DNA of 64,000 bases, from positions 6,633,555-6,697,554 of the forward strand of contig NC_031768.1 in NCBI RefSeq assembly GCF_001522545.3, read 5' to 3'. Positions 25,859 through 38,604 of this stretch are shown piece by piece. This DNA comes from Parus major. Its lineage: Eukaryota > Chordata > Aves > Passeriformes > Paridae. Each line of letters begins with the position of its first letter. Position 1 is the stretch's first letter. The notes under the pieces were generated by a model. That model was not told where the DNA came from. It did not search any database and was given only the letters and a program-made list of their open reading frames with translations. The translations under genes and the position numbers were made by a program.

Positions 25859-28604
25859 AGAGACCCTTAATCATGCCCTGCCTTCATGAGGAGACTGAAC
25901 ATTTGCTTTGGGAAACCTCAGGATGTGAAGTGGATGTCTCATAGGCAGCTGGTTCAAGCCAAAGCTCTCCATGTAATGAATAAATATCTCTGACTATTTA
26001 TGTTTTCTCATTGAAACATGGTCAGTCTCAACACAAGCCAATAGCATTTGTTTATCAATGCTTGTAAAAACAACCCATGATAAGCAAGTCTCCTTTTTTA
26101 TGTGCTGCAGAAACCCTTGAAATGCAATTTAATGCCAAGCAGAAGTCAATGTTTTCCATAATTGTCACAAACACTGGCAGCAGTAAGAAGGTGTCTGTTC
26201 AGATCACCATAACACTCTAAGAGATACAGCACCAGAAACCAGAAATTAGTATAACATAAGGTAACATGACACAATAATATGATACCAACCTGAGTGATTG
26301 AAAGGAATAAAAGAATGATCTCTGAAGACAAGAGATATCTGGCTCATTTTACATAGTCCAGTGAATGGCTTCTCAGTCCATCTCCCCAGAAACTGGCAGA
26401 ACAGAATCAGATGACAAAAGGGAAAAGTACATCTGAAATAATAAGAAACATCCTATTTTGCAGTCACTATCCAAATTACATTTCAAGATGAATATTTTCT
26501 CTTTTAAACTGACATATCAGATAAAAGTATCATCTGAAAACTACAATCTAACCAGGAAAATATAGAAACTCCCAGTACTACTTTTTCCTGGGCAGGGAAT
26601 ATATCTGGCCATGGTCACACTTGGAACTGGCCCAGTTCTCCTTTAAACTTGAGTGAGCCCTGGGAAAAGGTACCTCCTTGCAAAGGTAAGGCCCCAAATA
26701 ATTTTGTTGAGCCAGATCACAAACCATGCAAACATCCCAACGCAGCTGCCAAGCTGCCTGGACATCCACAGGGAGCAGTGTTTTGGGAGCAAACATGCAT
26801 TGCCAGGCTGCTCTTGGTGTATCACCACAACCCTCCCAGGCTGGGGCCTGGGGAGCAGAAATGAGGACATTTTATACAGGACTGACCCACAGGACTCATT
26901 TTACTTAAATGCAACTGGTGCTGAGGGCTCTGTGCACTTGGATCTTTAGGTCCTTCTCCTTCTGCTTCAGAAGCAGACCCTTGCTCCCTTTACCCCAGAA
27001 ATCCATTTATATAACTGTACAGACAGGGCTATTTTTGCAGTGTAGAAAGGGCTGGAAAATTACAGTGGCTGCTCACTTAGAGCAATTACCTTTCTCCCCA
27101 AATAGTCCCACTTCTTTCAGCAAGGGGTCACTCAGTGTGAGTGAAGAGGAAGAGGTTGCCCATTAATTATCTTCCACAGCTGAGCTAGTGCTTTATGATT
27201 TTAGCTTCTTTTCTAATCTGAAGGTGCACAACCAGGGGCTCTGTGGGAGCCAAGGCTGGAGTTGGCAGGGGTGATCTCACTGTCTGGAGCCTGTTTGTTG
27301 ATCCTGCCTGTTCTGTGACTTTTTTTTTTTTCCAATCTGTTCCATCTTTAGAAAGTCACCCTGCTCAGATTGGAAATCATGAAGAGTCTTCTTTCCTCCT
27401 TGCTTGCAAATTGCCTTCTGTGGACTCCAGAAATCACTGCTTCCCTAATACATAAACAGGAATATGGATGTAAAGTTCAAATATGTACCATTAACAATGA
27501 ATGGTAATGAAATCTGTATTTATGAACTATGTCAAATTCTTTTTTGATTTGAAATCACTACCCAAAGGAGAAAATGTATGTACTTAATGGGCTTCAGAAA
27601 CCTGAACATCTATAAAACAGTGGAAGAGTAGTGGTAGCATGTTGATTTCCAAGCCTTATAAGTCTTTCACATCTCTAAGTCCATCAAAGAAATATATTGA
27701 AAAATATGTCTCCTTTTTATACAGTTCTCTTCCTTAGGAAAGAAAGAAGTTTAGGCACACAACTGTTTAAGATTCAACTTTTCTTAACTGTCAACAGATA
27801 ATGAAACAGATGCTGGCAGGCAGTTCTTCCACACCTGAAGATACAGAATTACAGCCATAAAAGGAATAAGAAATGCTCCCAGCACGCAGGGGTCTCACAG
27901 TTGTGCATACATTACTCTGCAGAGTCTTGGCATATTGAGACAAGAGCTGTATCAACCTTTACCAAGCTGTGATACCTGTGCACAGAGAAAACAAAATAAG
28001 AATTGATCTGTGAACTTCAGAGCAGTGTCTGAACCAACAGTGCTCCTAGGAAAAACACACAGTTCTTGACCTGCTCCAGCTTTGGTCACTCCCAGAAAAC
28101 CTTCCAGTGGAACCTCCTGAGTGCTGTTGCCACTGTGGAAGACTGGACACACAGTGAAATTAAATATACACAATACAGAAATAAGCATGAATATGATAGA
28201 ATAAACAGCAGAAAATACTGCAAAACTTCATTGTGCAAAAGCTACAGTGTTGGAATGAACAATTCAGGTTCTCATTCTCCTGTGTGTTTGTACAGGGAGG
28301 CAGAGGCACTGAATTAAGAAATCAGGCATCCTGGTAGTGCTCATTGCTCTTTCACAGTGTTCTGGGACTGCCAGAGCCAAGGCACCTCCAGAGGCTGAAC
28401 TGTCCCACTCTAGAGAAAAGTGCCTCAGAGACACAGCACTTATCACCTCCTGAAGGGATCTCTGCCCATGAGGACTGCATGGAAAACAAGCTTGTAGCAG
28501 ATGCTTGACTTTCTCACAAGGCTGAAGTTAAGGGAGATGAATTCCTTTCCTGCATTAGTCTATCTGCTTGGAAAGTTGAAGATAATGACACTTCACTATC
28601 TCAG
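25859..28604. other. Non-coding DNA
   Basis: No gene or RNA recognised. A T-run (about 12 bases) is present near 27320. Overlapping open frames at 26578-26949 on both strands lack any known domain. Confidence 0.5.
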
Positions 28605-28805
28605 AGTGCTCATCTGGAGATCACAGGTGTAGGTATTGCAATAAAAATATTCTCAAGAGGCACAAAGGTGTCTGGAAGAAAAGAGGTTGAAATAAATAAG
28701 CCCACAGCTTCACAAGTTTTAGAAAATATTTCCGTGGGAGGAGAAAAGGCAGGAATTATGCAAAAAGCTTGCTTTGAACGTCACTGAGGTACAAAGAAAT
28801 TCATA
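28605..28805 (+). repeat. Old dispersed repeat, copy B (unnamed)
   Basis: Collinear with 7341-7545: shared anchors TGGAGATCA...GTGTAGG at 28615, GAAATAAATAA at 28689, CAAAAAGCTT at 28761 and AGAAATT at 28795. Same orientation as copy A, about 21 kb away. Ends are approximate and the family is not recognised. Confidence 0.6.
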
Positions 28806-31800
28806 CCTCTTACCAAACATCCTAATGTTTAACTGTGTAACAAAAAGAAGCCTTGGCTGTTGAGACATCCAGAAGCACATCAGTTATGCCAAGGTATCCA
28901 GTGTAATAAAAGTATATCAAGAATTCCAGGATAATGGAAAACACAGACTGTCATTGGTCTGTGAGGGAAGCTACCACAGTGGAGCCTTGCAGGAATTCTC
29001 ATCTGGCTAAAATGAGTGAGCATTGTACCAACAGAAATGTTTATTGTTCATAGCAGTTATGGGAATATACATTTAAAAAGCCTTTGTCATTAGTCTCATT
29101 CACAAAAGTTGTTCATCTGCTCCTCTGTGGATACTACAGCCCAGACTTTCTCCTCAGTCTATGTGCAGTCCAACTTTCTTTTTCTTCCTAGCCAAAAAGG
29201 CACAGTCTGCTCCATGTGAGGGATCACTTTCAGCAGCCACTTATATATTTATCACATTTATCTGACAAATCAAATGAAATAAGTAAAATTTGCTTTGAAT
29301 CTCAAGGATCATTTCCAGCTTGTGGTATTGTTGAGGCAGCTCTAGTTAGTAACTAGAAGGCATTAGTGATTTTGTATTAAATGGGAATACTGTTATTGGA
29401 CAATGATTCTAGCACATTTCCTGCCCCTTAACAGTTTCACTTTTGATTTTATGTTGGTTTAAATATATATATATATGCCTTTCTGTAGGGATAGAACAGA
29501 CAAAGTTGTGCAGAAAACTTGCATCTTTCCAATAGAAATATCCTGTTTCACAAGTGATATTTTAATATAATCTAAACTAAAGCTTGCAAAAAGAAAATGA
29601 AATCTCTGAAACTGCCAGGAATTCATCAAATTTCCCTTTGCCATGGAGAGAGAAGGCCCCACATGGGGAAGGGACAGGGTAGGCCTCACACCAGGGTGCT
29701 GTGCTGGAGGGTGAGACAATCAGAATATTCTTGAGCAGATGCAGGAACGTGGCTGCAGCTCCCTCCAGCTCAGTCCCTCTCTCTACCCCTGTGCATGTCC
29801 TTGTCTCCATCCCTCAGCTTAAACCTCACTAAGCAGAGCTTAAGCCAGGGCACATGGCCTTAGTTTGGGCACATGAGGAGCAAGTTCCAGTTGCTGGGAG
29901 CAAACTGAGTCAAACACCCCATGTTTGCCAGCTTTAAAAAATGGTGAACTACTTAAAAAATCTGTGTGAATTTTTCTTAAGTAACTTTTCAAGGATGCAA
30001 AATGAAAGGCTGAGCCTGAGGGACATTTGGCTGTCCTTGCACTCTGAAAACAAAGGCACTCCAGGGTATATGAAACCTCTGGGAATATTTGTAATTTTAT
30101 CCAATAATGTCTTTTATTTTCCATTTATCTAAGTGTGTGGCCAGCTGCCTTCTCATAGCCCAAGACCTAAAGCTCTTTCATCACCTCTTAGCTCGTTCCA
30201 CCAACAAATTGGCTTCAAGCTCCTCTGGAAGTTGTGCCAAATCATATCAAGCCCACTAGAGAGGCAAGATGGACTGTATCTTTTACATTTGCATAGGGGT
30301 TCACAAATGGGAAGATTGTTAGCTTGATTGAGAACTATTTGTGGTCAACTTTTTTGTGAAAAATAATCTGTCAGATGCATCAGCCTAATTATAGGGGCTC
30401 AGTTTCTGCCAAGATATAATTAATGGTCTCACAATGATATCAAGTGCTGTGGGAGTTCATTTTGAGATGAAACTTGGCCTGAAAGACCCATGTCCAGGAA
30501 TTTTTGCAAATATGCTTTAGAATAGGATAATTAGAATAACTCTGAACTAATATTTTAAACACATTTAAAATTATTTGCCTATTTCTAGCAGAACTGTACA
30601 TTTCAAAGCATGGGTTTTTATCACTTCCAGCACTGTAATTTGGTGTGGCCACTGTTGTTTAGTCTCTCATGCAAGGATCAAGGGACAGGATCAAAGGACA
30701 AAGTATAACTACAGGAAATAAAGCTGAATGCCAGGTTGGATGCAAACAGGAATGGGATCCCTTCTCCTCACTTGCCCTCGACTCAGTCAGCTGTGAGCAG
30801 CTATTTGAGAACAAATCTTTAGAGCCATGGGACAGCACGAGCCCCCACCCCTGTGTTGCTGCCTCACTAAGGGCCAGGCCAGCAGAGTGCTCTGGGGGCA
30901 CAAAAATATCATTTTGAAGGCAGGGCAGGTCATTTTGGGGTGAGCCAAGGGCTGAAGTGAAAGGAATGTGCCATGTGTAAGTCTGTGCCTGCTGGCTCAG
31001 CAGCTCAGATCCTGTCTGCTGCCTCTGTGAGGAGCAGCAGAGTCACTGGGTGGTGACAGCCTTCTGGTTTTTGGAACCCTCCCCTGGCACAAAACCCCGT
31101 TCTGCCACCATTGTGGTGCCCAGGGAGCTGAGCATCTCCCCAAACAGCTGTTTGGAAACAAACCAACCCAAAATGCTACATTTCTGACACAGGCTACACT
31201 GCTTCCCTTCCCCACTTCTAAGTAAAAGAAATTGGAAAAATCACTCTAAATTCTCACTTTTTAACCTACAAGTAACTGCAAGCTAAGAGCAGTTTCAGCC
31301 CTGCTTAAGGGAAGAGCTAAGGATTTCCCTTGCTGTGCAGAAAGCTCTCTGTAAGATAGAATTAAACTATATCAGGGCAATTTACAAAAAGATAAACTCA
31401 GGCATTTAATTCCCTATCTGGAGAATGGGATACGGTAAAGAAGCTGAGATTAATCTGCATTTATCATCTCCTGGTATTAGGGCTGGCAAGGTAACCTGCT
31501 CTTATGTAATTGGACTAATAGCTGTGGTTTATTAACATCATTAAATCAGTGCTGCCTAGTAAACTTTCCTTTTATCTCACAACACTGCCTTATCTGCCCT
31601 GGAGAAAAGCACTGGTTTCCTGGAAGCACATTCTTCCACATCATGTGTGACTCAGGCATGGGCTCAGACAAGTCAGGGGGCAGCCCTGGTTGTTTTAATG
31701 AGGAAGAAGCAGAGATTGCTGGGTTTGATGAGCAGGGTACCAGCTACTGCTGCGCTGCTGGGATGGCTGCAAGCAATCCCTGACAGCACAGAAACCCCAA

Positions 31801-32621
31801 TCCTCAGTAATGTTTGTTAATCTTGCAGAGAGAAAACACAGTTGTAACAAAGGAAAAGGGCAGCTTGATCTGCCTTGCCATAGGGTGTCTCAAAGCAAAT
31901 GAAGATTTTGTATTTATTGGCTTCTTTGATGGTTAAGGATTACAAGGGGAAGGCAGCTCCTCGTGTTGTGCCTCTGCCATCCTGATGAGGCTGCAGTTTG
32001 TCAGGCTGCAATTTGCACAGACTACATTATCAAAGGAGATGCTACACAAGGAAAGAGGGCTGGGCACTCTCAGAGGCACTGGATAATGAGTCAGATGCAA
32101 GTAAATAAATGGAAATGGGAAATAAAACACAAGCCCAAGGAGTACCTGACTCTCTTGGTTTGTTATCTGAGGTCTGGTGGATCTTTTCCTTTTCTAAGCA
32201 TTTGCCCTTATAATTGGAGCACTAATGGGTGAAGAGAAATCCTCAGTTCCTGCTGGTGCTGCCTCTGTTTTCCAGCTGTAACTCTCCTGTCAAGGTAAAG
32301 AATTCTAAATTCCCACACCTGAATTTTGTTTTTTGTGAGTCCTGAATATTTACTTCCTCAACAAGGGATGACATATAAAGGGAATATTAGTATGGGTAAG
32401 GTAAAGAAGTGAAAATATGGAGAAATTGAAGAACATGAAAATCAATAAAATAGCTATGCAAGCCCTAAGCAGAAAGCACAAAAAGACAGGAGAAAAGCCT
32501 TCCTGACTTGAAAGGATTGGAGTGCATATTGTGAAGAGATGGGAGCACAAGGAATCAAAACACGGCAGAAGAGGTCAGGAGGGGAGATGACCACCAGAAG
32601 TAACAGTTTACCAGTTTATTT
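28806..32621. other. Non-coding DNA
   Basis: No gene recognised. A short (AT)n run lies at about 29463-29476. A segment around 31370-31610 has clustered GATA and homeodomain cores and is listed separately. Open frames are below 100 codons and lack domains. Confidence 0.5.
31370..31610. promoter_or_regulatory. Candidate regulatory element (GATA/OTX-like sites)
   Basis: The segment holds a palindromic GATTAATC (31448-31455, an OTX/PITX-type core), TAATTGG near 31507, and TTATCT/CTTATCT GATA-type sites at 31572-31577 and 31589-31595. Mixed cores within about 240 bases are compatible with an enhancer, but no conservation or activity evidence is available. Confidence 0.18.
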
Positions 32622-32778
32622 GTGGTGATTTATTCACTGAAAAGGCTGTCAAGCATTGGAACAGGCTGCCCAAGGAAGTGGTTCAAGGTGTAGTGGTGGA
32701 CTTGGCAGTGCTGGGATAATGGTTGGACTCCATCACCTCAGAGGTCTTTTCCAACCTACACAATCCTATGGTTCTGTG
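32622..32778 (+). mobile_element. CR1 LINE fragment, 3' end
   Basis: A short sense-strand CR1 3' end. It contains GGAACAGGCTGCCCAAGGAA (about 32659-32678), the GGTTGGACTCCATCACCTCA block, and the terminal TTTTCCAACCTACACAATCC then TATGGTTCTGTG. The CTACACAAT variant of the tail differs from the CCCAAACCAT tail of the copies at 212-648 and 15105-15386, so it is probably from another CR1 subfamily. Confidence 0.9.
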
Positions 32779-33835
32779 TTTTCCCCCCATCTAACAGTGA
32801 ACTCCAGGCACCAGACAATATCTTGTTAATGTTGATGTAAATGAGACACAAAAAGCACAGTCACATCAGTGATGTGGCCATTTTTTTAGCTGACCACAAT
32901 AATGACAAAAAGCATAATTATGGTCATGCCAAACAAAGTTCCACTTACACCAGCCTTGTCAAAGTTTTTTATGTCACTTACTTTGATTAAAGGTTTGTCA
33001 GTGGAATTGCTGCCAGAACTTTCTCTCTCTGAAACAGTCAATACTGATATAACATAAAAATACCTCTGTCTATATGTTAATACCTTCTCTCAAGGGAAAA
33101 AGGGAAAAAAAAAAAAAAAGAATCATGCTATTCTTCATCTGTTTTTCTACTAAGTTAATTTAAAAGCCTGCAATAAGAGCAGCCCACTGAGATGAGCTTT
33201 GTGATTCTCATCCTGGAGAGTGACAAGGGTTTCAGAACATGAATGTGATGTCCTTCAGGACCTTGCTGAACTAGCACCGAGCTGAAAACATTTAAGCAGC
33301 TTGGCACTGCCAGGACTCAGACTTTGCAAACCAGAAGGCCAGAGGAAGAGGTGGCCCAGGGTGGGAGAAGAAAGTCCCAGTGATTCCCAGTGCCCTTTGC
33401 CTGGAACAGCTCATCCTCTCTCTTTGGTCACTGGCCTGTGTTGCCCTATGGCCCGACACTGTGGTGCTGTGATGGTATCTCTGTACAGAAATATTTCTTT
33501 TCAGAGTTCATGGCCTGCACCTTCACAAGATGTTAATTTCATATAACATGACATTCAGTCCCCAAAACTAGACTAATCAACCATGCTCTTGTATCCCATT
33601 GGTGTGGTATAATAATAAATTAATATGTAGTCAAACTCATGTATTTGTTGTTGCAAGCTGTGACAAATGCCTAAATGCTATGGATGCCACATTAAAGGTA
33701 GCTTAACTCCTTTTACAGGTATTTGCTCTCTAGTGTAGAAAAACTTTTCTTTCTATACATTCCTTTCATTAGCTATCATGATTTTATAGGTCAATTTTAC
33801 CTGGAGGAGGATATTTCTGTTTTAAACTAGTATCA
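32779..33835. other. Non-coding DNA
   Basis: No gene recognised. An A-rich run lies at about 33099-33119. Other sequence is unremarkable. Confidence 0.5.
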
Positions 33836-33839
33836 AAAA

Positions 33840-34172
33840 TCTTCCCTTCCCTTCCCTTCCCTTCCCTTCCCTTCCCTTCCCTTCCCTTCCCTTCCCNNNN
33901 NNNNNNNNNNNNNNNNNNNNNNNNNNNNNNNNNNNNNNNNNNNNNNNNNNNNNNNNNNNNNNNNNNNNNNNNNNNNNNNNNNNNNNNNNNNNNNNNNNNN
34001 NNNNNNNNNNNNNNNNNNNNNNNNNNNNNNNNNNNNNNNNNNNNNNNNNNNNNNNNNNNNNNNNNNNNNNNNNNNNNNNNNNNNNNNNNNNNNNNNNNNN
34101 NNNNNNNNNNNNNNNNNNNNNNNNNNNNNNNNNNNNNNNNNNNNNNNNNNNNTCCCTTCCCTCCCCTTCCCC
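33840..34172. repeat. (CCCTT)n / (AAGGG)n pentanucleotide array with assembly gap
   Basis: About 57 bases of perfect CTTCC-phase repeat run straight into 256 Ns (33897-34152), followed by TCCCTTCCCTCCCCTTCCCC, an imperfect continuation. The gap therefore lies wholly inside a purine/pyrimidine-asymmetric repeat. On the minus strand the motif is AAGGG, which can form triplex or quadruplex structures and is hard to sequence. Its true length is unknown. Open frames of Gly/Lys/Arg/Glu repeats here are artefacts. Confidence 0.95.
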
Positions 34173-34953
34173 CTCCCCACATCCCTGCTAACAGATGTGT
34201 TTGTGACCAGGTCTTTCACGCCACCTGTGAGCGAAGCAAAGCCTGGGTTGGATCAGTAGGAAATTCTCTTTACTTTGGGCAGCCCCTGGGGGCTCTGTGC
34301 GTTTGTTTCTTCACTCGGTGCTCTCCATGTGCCACCTGCAGGCTGAAGCCACTGCGTGTCCACATGGGACTGCTCCCAAGGTGCTCAAGGCCAGCCTTGA
34401 ATTTTTTAATTCCTGAATAGAAGCAAGGCCCAAAAGGTGGTTCAAAATCAGTTTCAAACCCAGCCTTCTTTTATTTTTGTCACTGTCTATGTGGACAAGA
34501 TGCAATTCTTCCTTTTCTACCAGGCACAGGTTTGAATCAATCCAACTTTCCTCAGATCACATCCCAGATCAAGAATTCCAGTTTCAAGGCTGTGCACATT
34601 TGCCTGGCTTTGTCTTTTGTCAGAAGGGAAGGGAAGGAAGGCTGCTACTCCTCTCAGAAACTACAGTGCAAATCACTCCATGAGATAATTTCCACAGAGC
34701 AGTTCAGTGTGGGAAAAGCTGTCTGGCAGTGAATACTCTGGTGGTTCATTAAGGGAAATTCTGGTGGAGAAACCTCGTGTCTAGATGTGATGAAAAGTTA
34801 ATGAAACACGCACAACATCCCTGTGATCTGCAGCTCATTTTGAGCAGAAGCAGGTGCACCTGAGGCTTTTGGTAAATGTTTGATGGGTATTTGTGCATGA
34901 CCCCAGAGCTGGAAGGCAGCAGGGGAGGGAGCAGCAAAACTGCCAGGTGCACA

Positions 34954-35013
34954 GTGGGAGCCAGGGCAGTGGGGAGGAAAAGGGTGGGAGCCAGGGCAGT
35001 GGGGAGGGAAAAT
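34954..35013. repeat. 30-bp tandem duplication
   Basis: GTGGGAGCCAGGGCAGTGGG and the following ten bases are directly repeated at 34984 with one or two differences near the end of the unit. It is a G-rich local duplication. Confidence 0.85.
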
Positions 35014-35330
35014 CCTTAGATGTGTCTGAACGAGAAACAGGACAGCAATAAGAAAGTGAACATAAGGATTTTAAATCTGTAGAACCCTGCTCTAAGAAAA
35101 TGAGCAGCTGATAAGCTGAAAGAGTCTAAGATACTGAGATACAGTGAGGAACACGATCCTCTTTACAGTAGTGCTACTACAAGACCAGAATAAAACACAC
35201 ATTTTTTCAACCTATTGTTTGTCTGAGAGGCTTGCTGTGGTATTTGTGCTAGATCTGGCCTGCAAACAAGTCACTGCAATATAGAAAAGGAACTGGTAAT
35301 GCTTATCACATGGCTTAATCCTAGTTTTGG

Positions 35331-35362
35331 TAACAAATACATATATATGTATATGTTTGTTA
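35331..35362. repeat. Imperfect 32-bp AT palindrome
   Basis: TAACAAA at the left end pairs with TTTGTTA at the right end, and a perfect 14-base palindrome TACATATATATGTA sits at 35338-35351. It is a potential cruciform and unstable site. Confidence 0.7.
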
Positions 35363-37751
35363 TTTATAATGTATAGATACATTAGAAGGTCAGATAGATG
35401 CTATCTAGGAAGCCAGGGAACTCCCCAACAATACCAAACTACTCAGATTCTGTGAATTTGCAGATAAATTTGTTCCAAAGCTCATACCACCATGTAATAC
35501 AACCAAAACCAAAGTGTAATGCTGAACACTTTAGAGTTTACAATTGCTTTTCTAGCTATGTGTAAATTATGAATGCATTTTGTTGTTGAGGGTTGTATAG
35601 TTAATAAGACAGCCTGCTTGGAAATTGGCTTGTCTGTTTAGAAAGGCAGGGTATGTGTGAAAGACAAGTGGATAACCAACAGGCTCACAGCTCTGGAAAT
35701 AACACCTCCTGACAGCACTCGGGTAGAGCAGCCCTGCACCCAGGGAAAGGCACTCAGCCTTGCTTATGCAACATTACATGCCCTGACTGCCCGAGCAAGC
35801 GAGGCCCTTTTCCCTGTTTCACCAAGCCCTCCTTGAGGAAAACACTTCCCAACAGGCTCATTCCTCCCCGTGTCTTACAGCTTTTCCACATCTCAGATTC
35901 ACCAGGTGCTGCTTTCCTCAAGTACTCAGTCACTTACAGGCACGAGATAACCTGGAAACTGCATGGAATGATGAGATGGTGGAAAGCAAAAGTGCAGACT
36001 ACAAAACCTGAAGAAAAGTTCCTTTCCTGTTTCTATGGCACACTATCCTTACAGGATGAAAGATCACCTGGAGTTCACACAGGACATTTCTATGCACATT
36101 GTAGGTGCTTCTGAAATAAGATGGCCACTGACATGAGGGAGGGAATTCAAGATGTAAAATAAATCCATTATGGCTGTGTATTTCTTACTCTATTTAAGTG
36201 CATAGCAGGGTATGGAGTTTGTGCAAGGCTTCCTTTCCACTGGTGATTTGGCTTCAATAGAAACAGTGCATAAAATGAGTGGTTTTAGTCTGTAGATCAC
36301 AAAAGCAATCAAAATGTGAGAGGAAGTAAGAAGTGGAAATAGAGTGACCAGTTCACAAGTGAGAATGGACCTGCTCAGCAGCTCCCAGCAGCACCTACAA
36401 GAGCTTTGCCCCAGAGTTTTTCCCTTGAAATCCTCTTCCCCTGAGCACCACAGGCTGCAGGATTTTCAACCGCCCCCTGGGCAGAACAACTAGTTTTGTG
36501 ATTTTCTCTCCTGATGTTTTCCTTTTTCCTGAAATTCTCTTTTGCCTGCTGGCAATTATTTGCTGCTTCCAGACATGCTTTTTAAAGCCATGATGCCACT
36601 GGGGAGTCATTGGGGAAACAGCCTCAGAAGTGCTGCTGACCTGATTGCAAAGTATCACATTAACAAAAACTTGACTTTTTTTCTCCCTGCTCAACCTACC
36701 AGCAGGGTTTCTGCTTGATCACTCACTGTGTGGGAGAGGAATCCAGACACTGCTGCATTACTCACTGGCCTGAACAGGGAAAGCCTCTCCATATGTTTTT
36801 CCTAACGTGTGTGTACACATTACAAACTGAACTCTTAAATCAGATGCTCTGATTTTCTGGTGGTGATAAAGGGATCAGAGTAGGCTGACTCTGTCACAGG
36901 GAAAGAAAACAGCTTTTAACATACTGATGTCTAATTTTTTCCTTGGTATTCATGCCAACCTTTTTGATGGGCACATCAGCCTAGATATGCAAAATTACTA
37001 CAGCCCTGTTAGCACAAATCACAAATCTACTCTGGAAAGCATTAGTGTGGTGTCTCTTTCCATTCTTCATTTCAAGTTTATATTATTGTAATGTGTGTTC
37101 ATGGCCTGTTTTATTCAACTGTAGTATGAGATACCTGAGATTCAAATGCCATTAATCCATTCTTATATAGTTATCTTAAACATAAAGCAATATTGTATTT
37201 TGGATACACTGTGCACACTAAAGGAATATGCTTAATTACCTTCAGTAGATTTGAATAAAGCAGTAAGAAGGTAATTGCTCAGGTAAGAAAGGAGCTGAAT
37301 TTTACAGGGGAAATATCTTTTTAATGGGAAAATGAACACTGGAGAAAGCCAAGAGTGCATTTGTTTGATTTGAAAAGCAAAGAGAAGATAGATATAATGA
37401 TGCTGGATGACAAAGACCATTTCTCAGGAAGGAAACGTAATTTTTTCAGTGTATGGAAGACCAAAAATTATGGTCTGGCACTGATGTTGACAATGAAATT
37501 GCTTTCAAGGAATACATTTTCCCTGTGCAGGGTTTAAGGGCAATACCATAGGAAAATGAGACATTAAAGCAACATTGTTTCTGAGAGGTGATAGGTGTTG
37601 AGAGGGGAGAAAATGGGCAGTGAGATTCTAAAGGCAGTGACTCAGCTTTGTGAGCAGCTGCTGGTGCTGGGCAGGCTGAGAACACCCTGAGAGAGGATAG
37701 TGAGGTGTCCTGGCTGCCAACCCCAGCATCACACACGGGCTGCACCAGGCT

Positions 37752-38018
37752 CTGCTCCCTGCTCCCAGAAATGGGACATGAGGAACAGGCAGCAAGTGAT
37801 GCTCAGGAAGCTCCACCTGAACATGGGGAAGAATTTCCTTCCTGTGCAGTGACCAAGCACTGAACAGATTGCCCAGAGAAGGTGTGGAGTCTCCCTCACT
37901 GGAGATATTCCAGAACCCTCTGGACACAATCCTGTGCTGTGTGCTCTGCTTGAGCAGGAAGGTGGGACCAGATGACCCACGGTGGTCCTTCCAGCTTGGC
38001 CCATTCTGTAATTCTGTA
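37752..38018 (+). mobile_element. CR1 LINE fragment, 3' end
   Basis: A sense-strand CR1 3' fragment with AAGCTCCACCTGAACATGGG (about 37809), GATTGCCCAGAGAAGGTGTG (about 37868) and a degenerate CCATTCTGTAATTCTGTA end. It is very similar to the copy at 4648-4936. Minus-strand open frames across it are antisense shadows. Confidence 0.92.
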
Positions 38019-38604
38019 AAAACCTTGTGAAGCCCCAATTTAAAAAATCAGACTCCAAATGGGCACTTGGGGGCAGTGGTTGCTTGGCTGTAAAGGAAGG
38101 CAGGAGCAATTCCCCAGCTGCTGGGCAGGAGCTGCATGAACACTTCCTGAGTCAAATACCTGGGGTGTGAACTCAGCATGGGCCAAACCACGAACTCTTC
38201 AGGTCTTGGAGGGCTTCAGTTTTCAGAAACCTTCATGTGCTGTCACAGACTTAAATTACGAGGTAATTCTTTGGTTTTAACTTGTCTTCATTTCTCAGGG
38301 CAGCATGTAGGCAGGAAAAGGCTTGGGAAAAGAGGTGGGTGCTGTCCTTCAGAGTTTGTCCCTTCCTGTTTATCTGTTAACTGCGTGGCTTTTTACAGAA
38401 GGAGAGGAGAAGCCTGACTCCAAGAAGGCTACAGGTGACATTTGCACCTACTCCAGGGGATGTTGGGATGGACATTCTGGTTTTCAAGTGTCTCTCTGAA
38501 CACATCCTTGAACTCCTTTATCTCCTTCAGATTGGCAAACACCAAAAAGAAGAGAACATAACCCTTTCATATACCCTGACACTCCTCAAGAAAGCAGACC
38601 CAGC
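38019..38604. other. Non-coding DNA
   Basis: Unrecognised sequence between two CR1 fragments. No gene, splice-bounded exon or RNA is visible. Confidence 0.5.

Larger units (their letters stand above)
34173..37751. other. Non-coding DNA with small tandem and palindromic features
   Basis: No gene is recognised. It contains the 30-bp duplication at 34954-35013 and the AT palindrome at 35331-35362. A 99-codon minus frame at 36395-36694 is basic but matches nothing I know. Confidence 0.5.

Noticed and set aside
25745..25944. Phe/Val-rich plus frame and Lys/Gln-rich minus frame
   Set aside because: They are translations of the T-rich low-complexity tract.
33784..34219. Minus-strand open frames across the Ns
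   Set aside because: They consist of translated AAGGG repeat and unknown bases; not genes.
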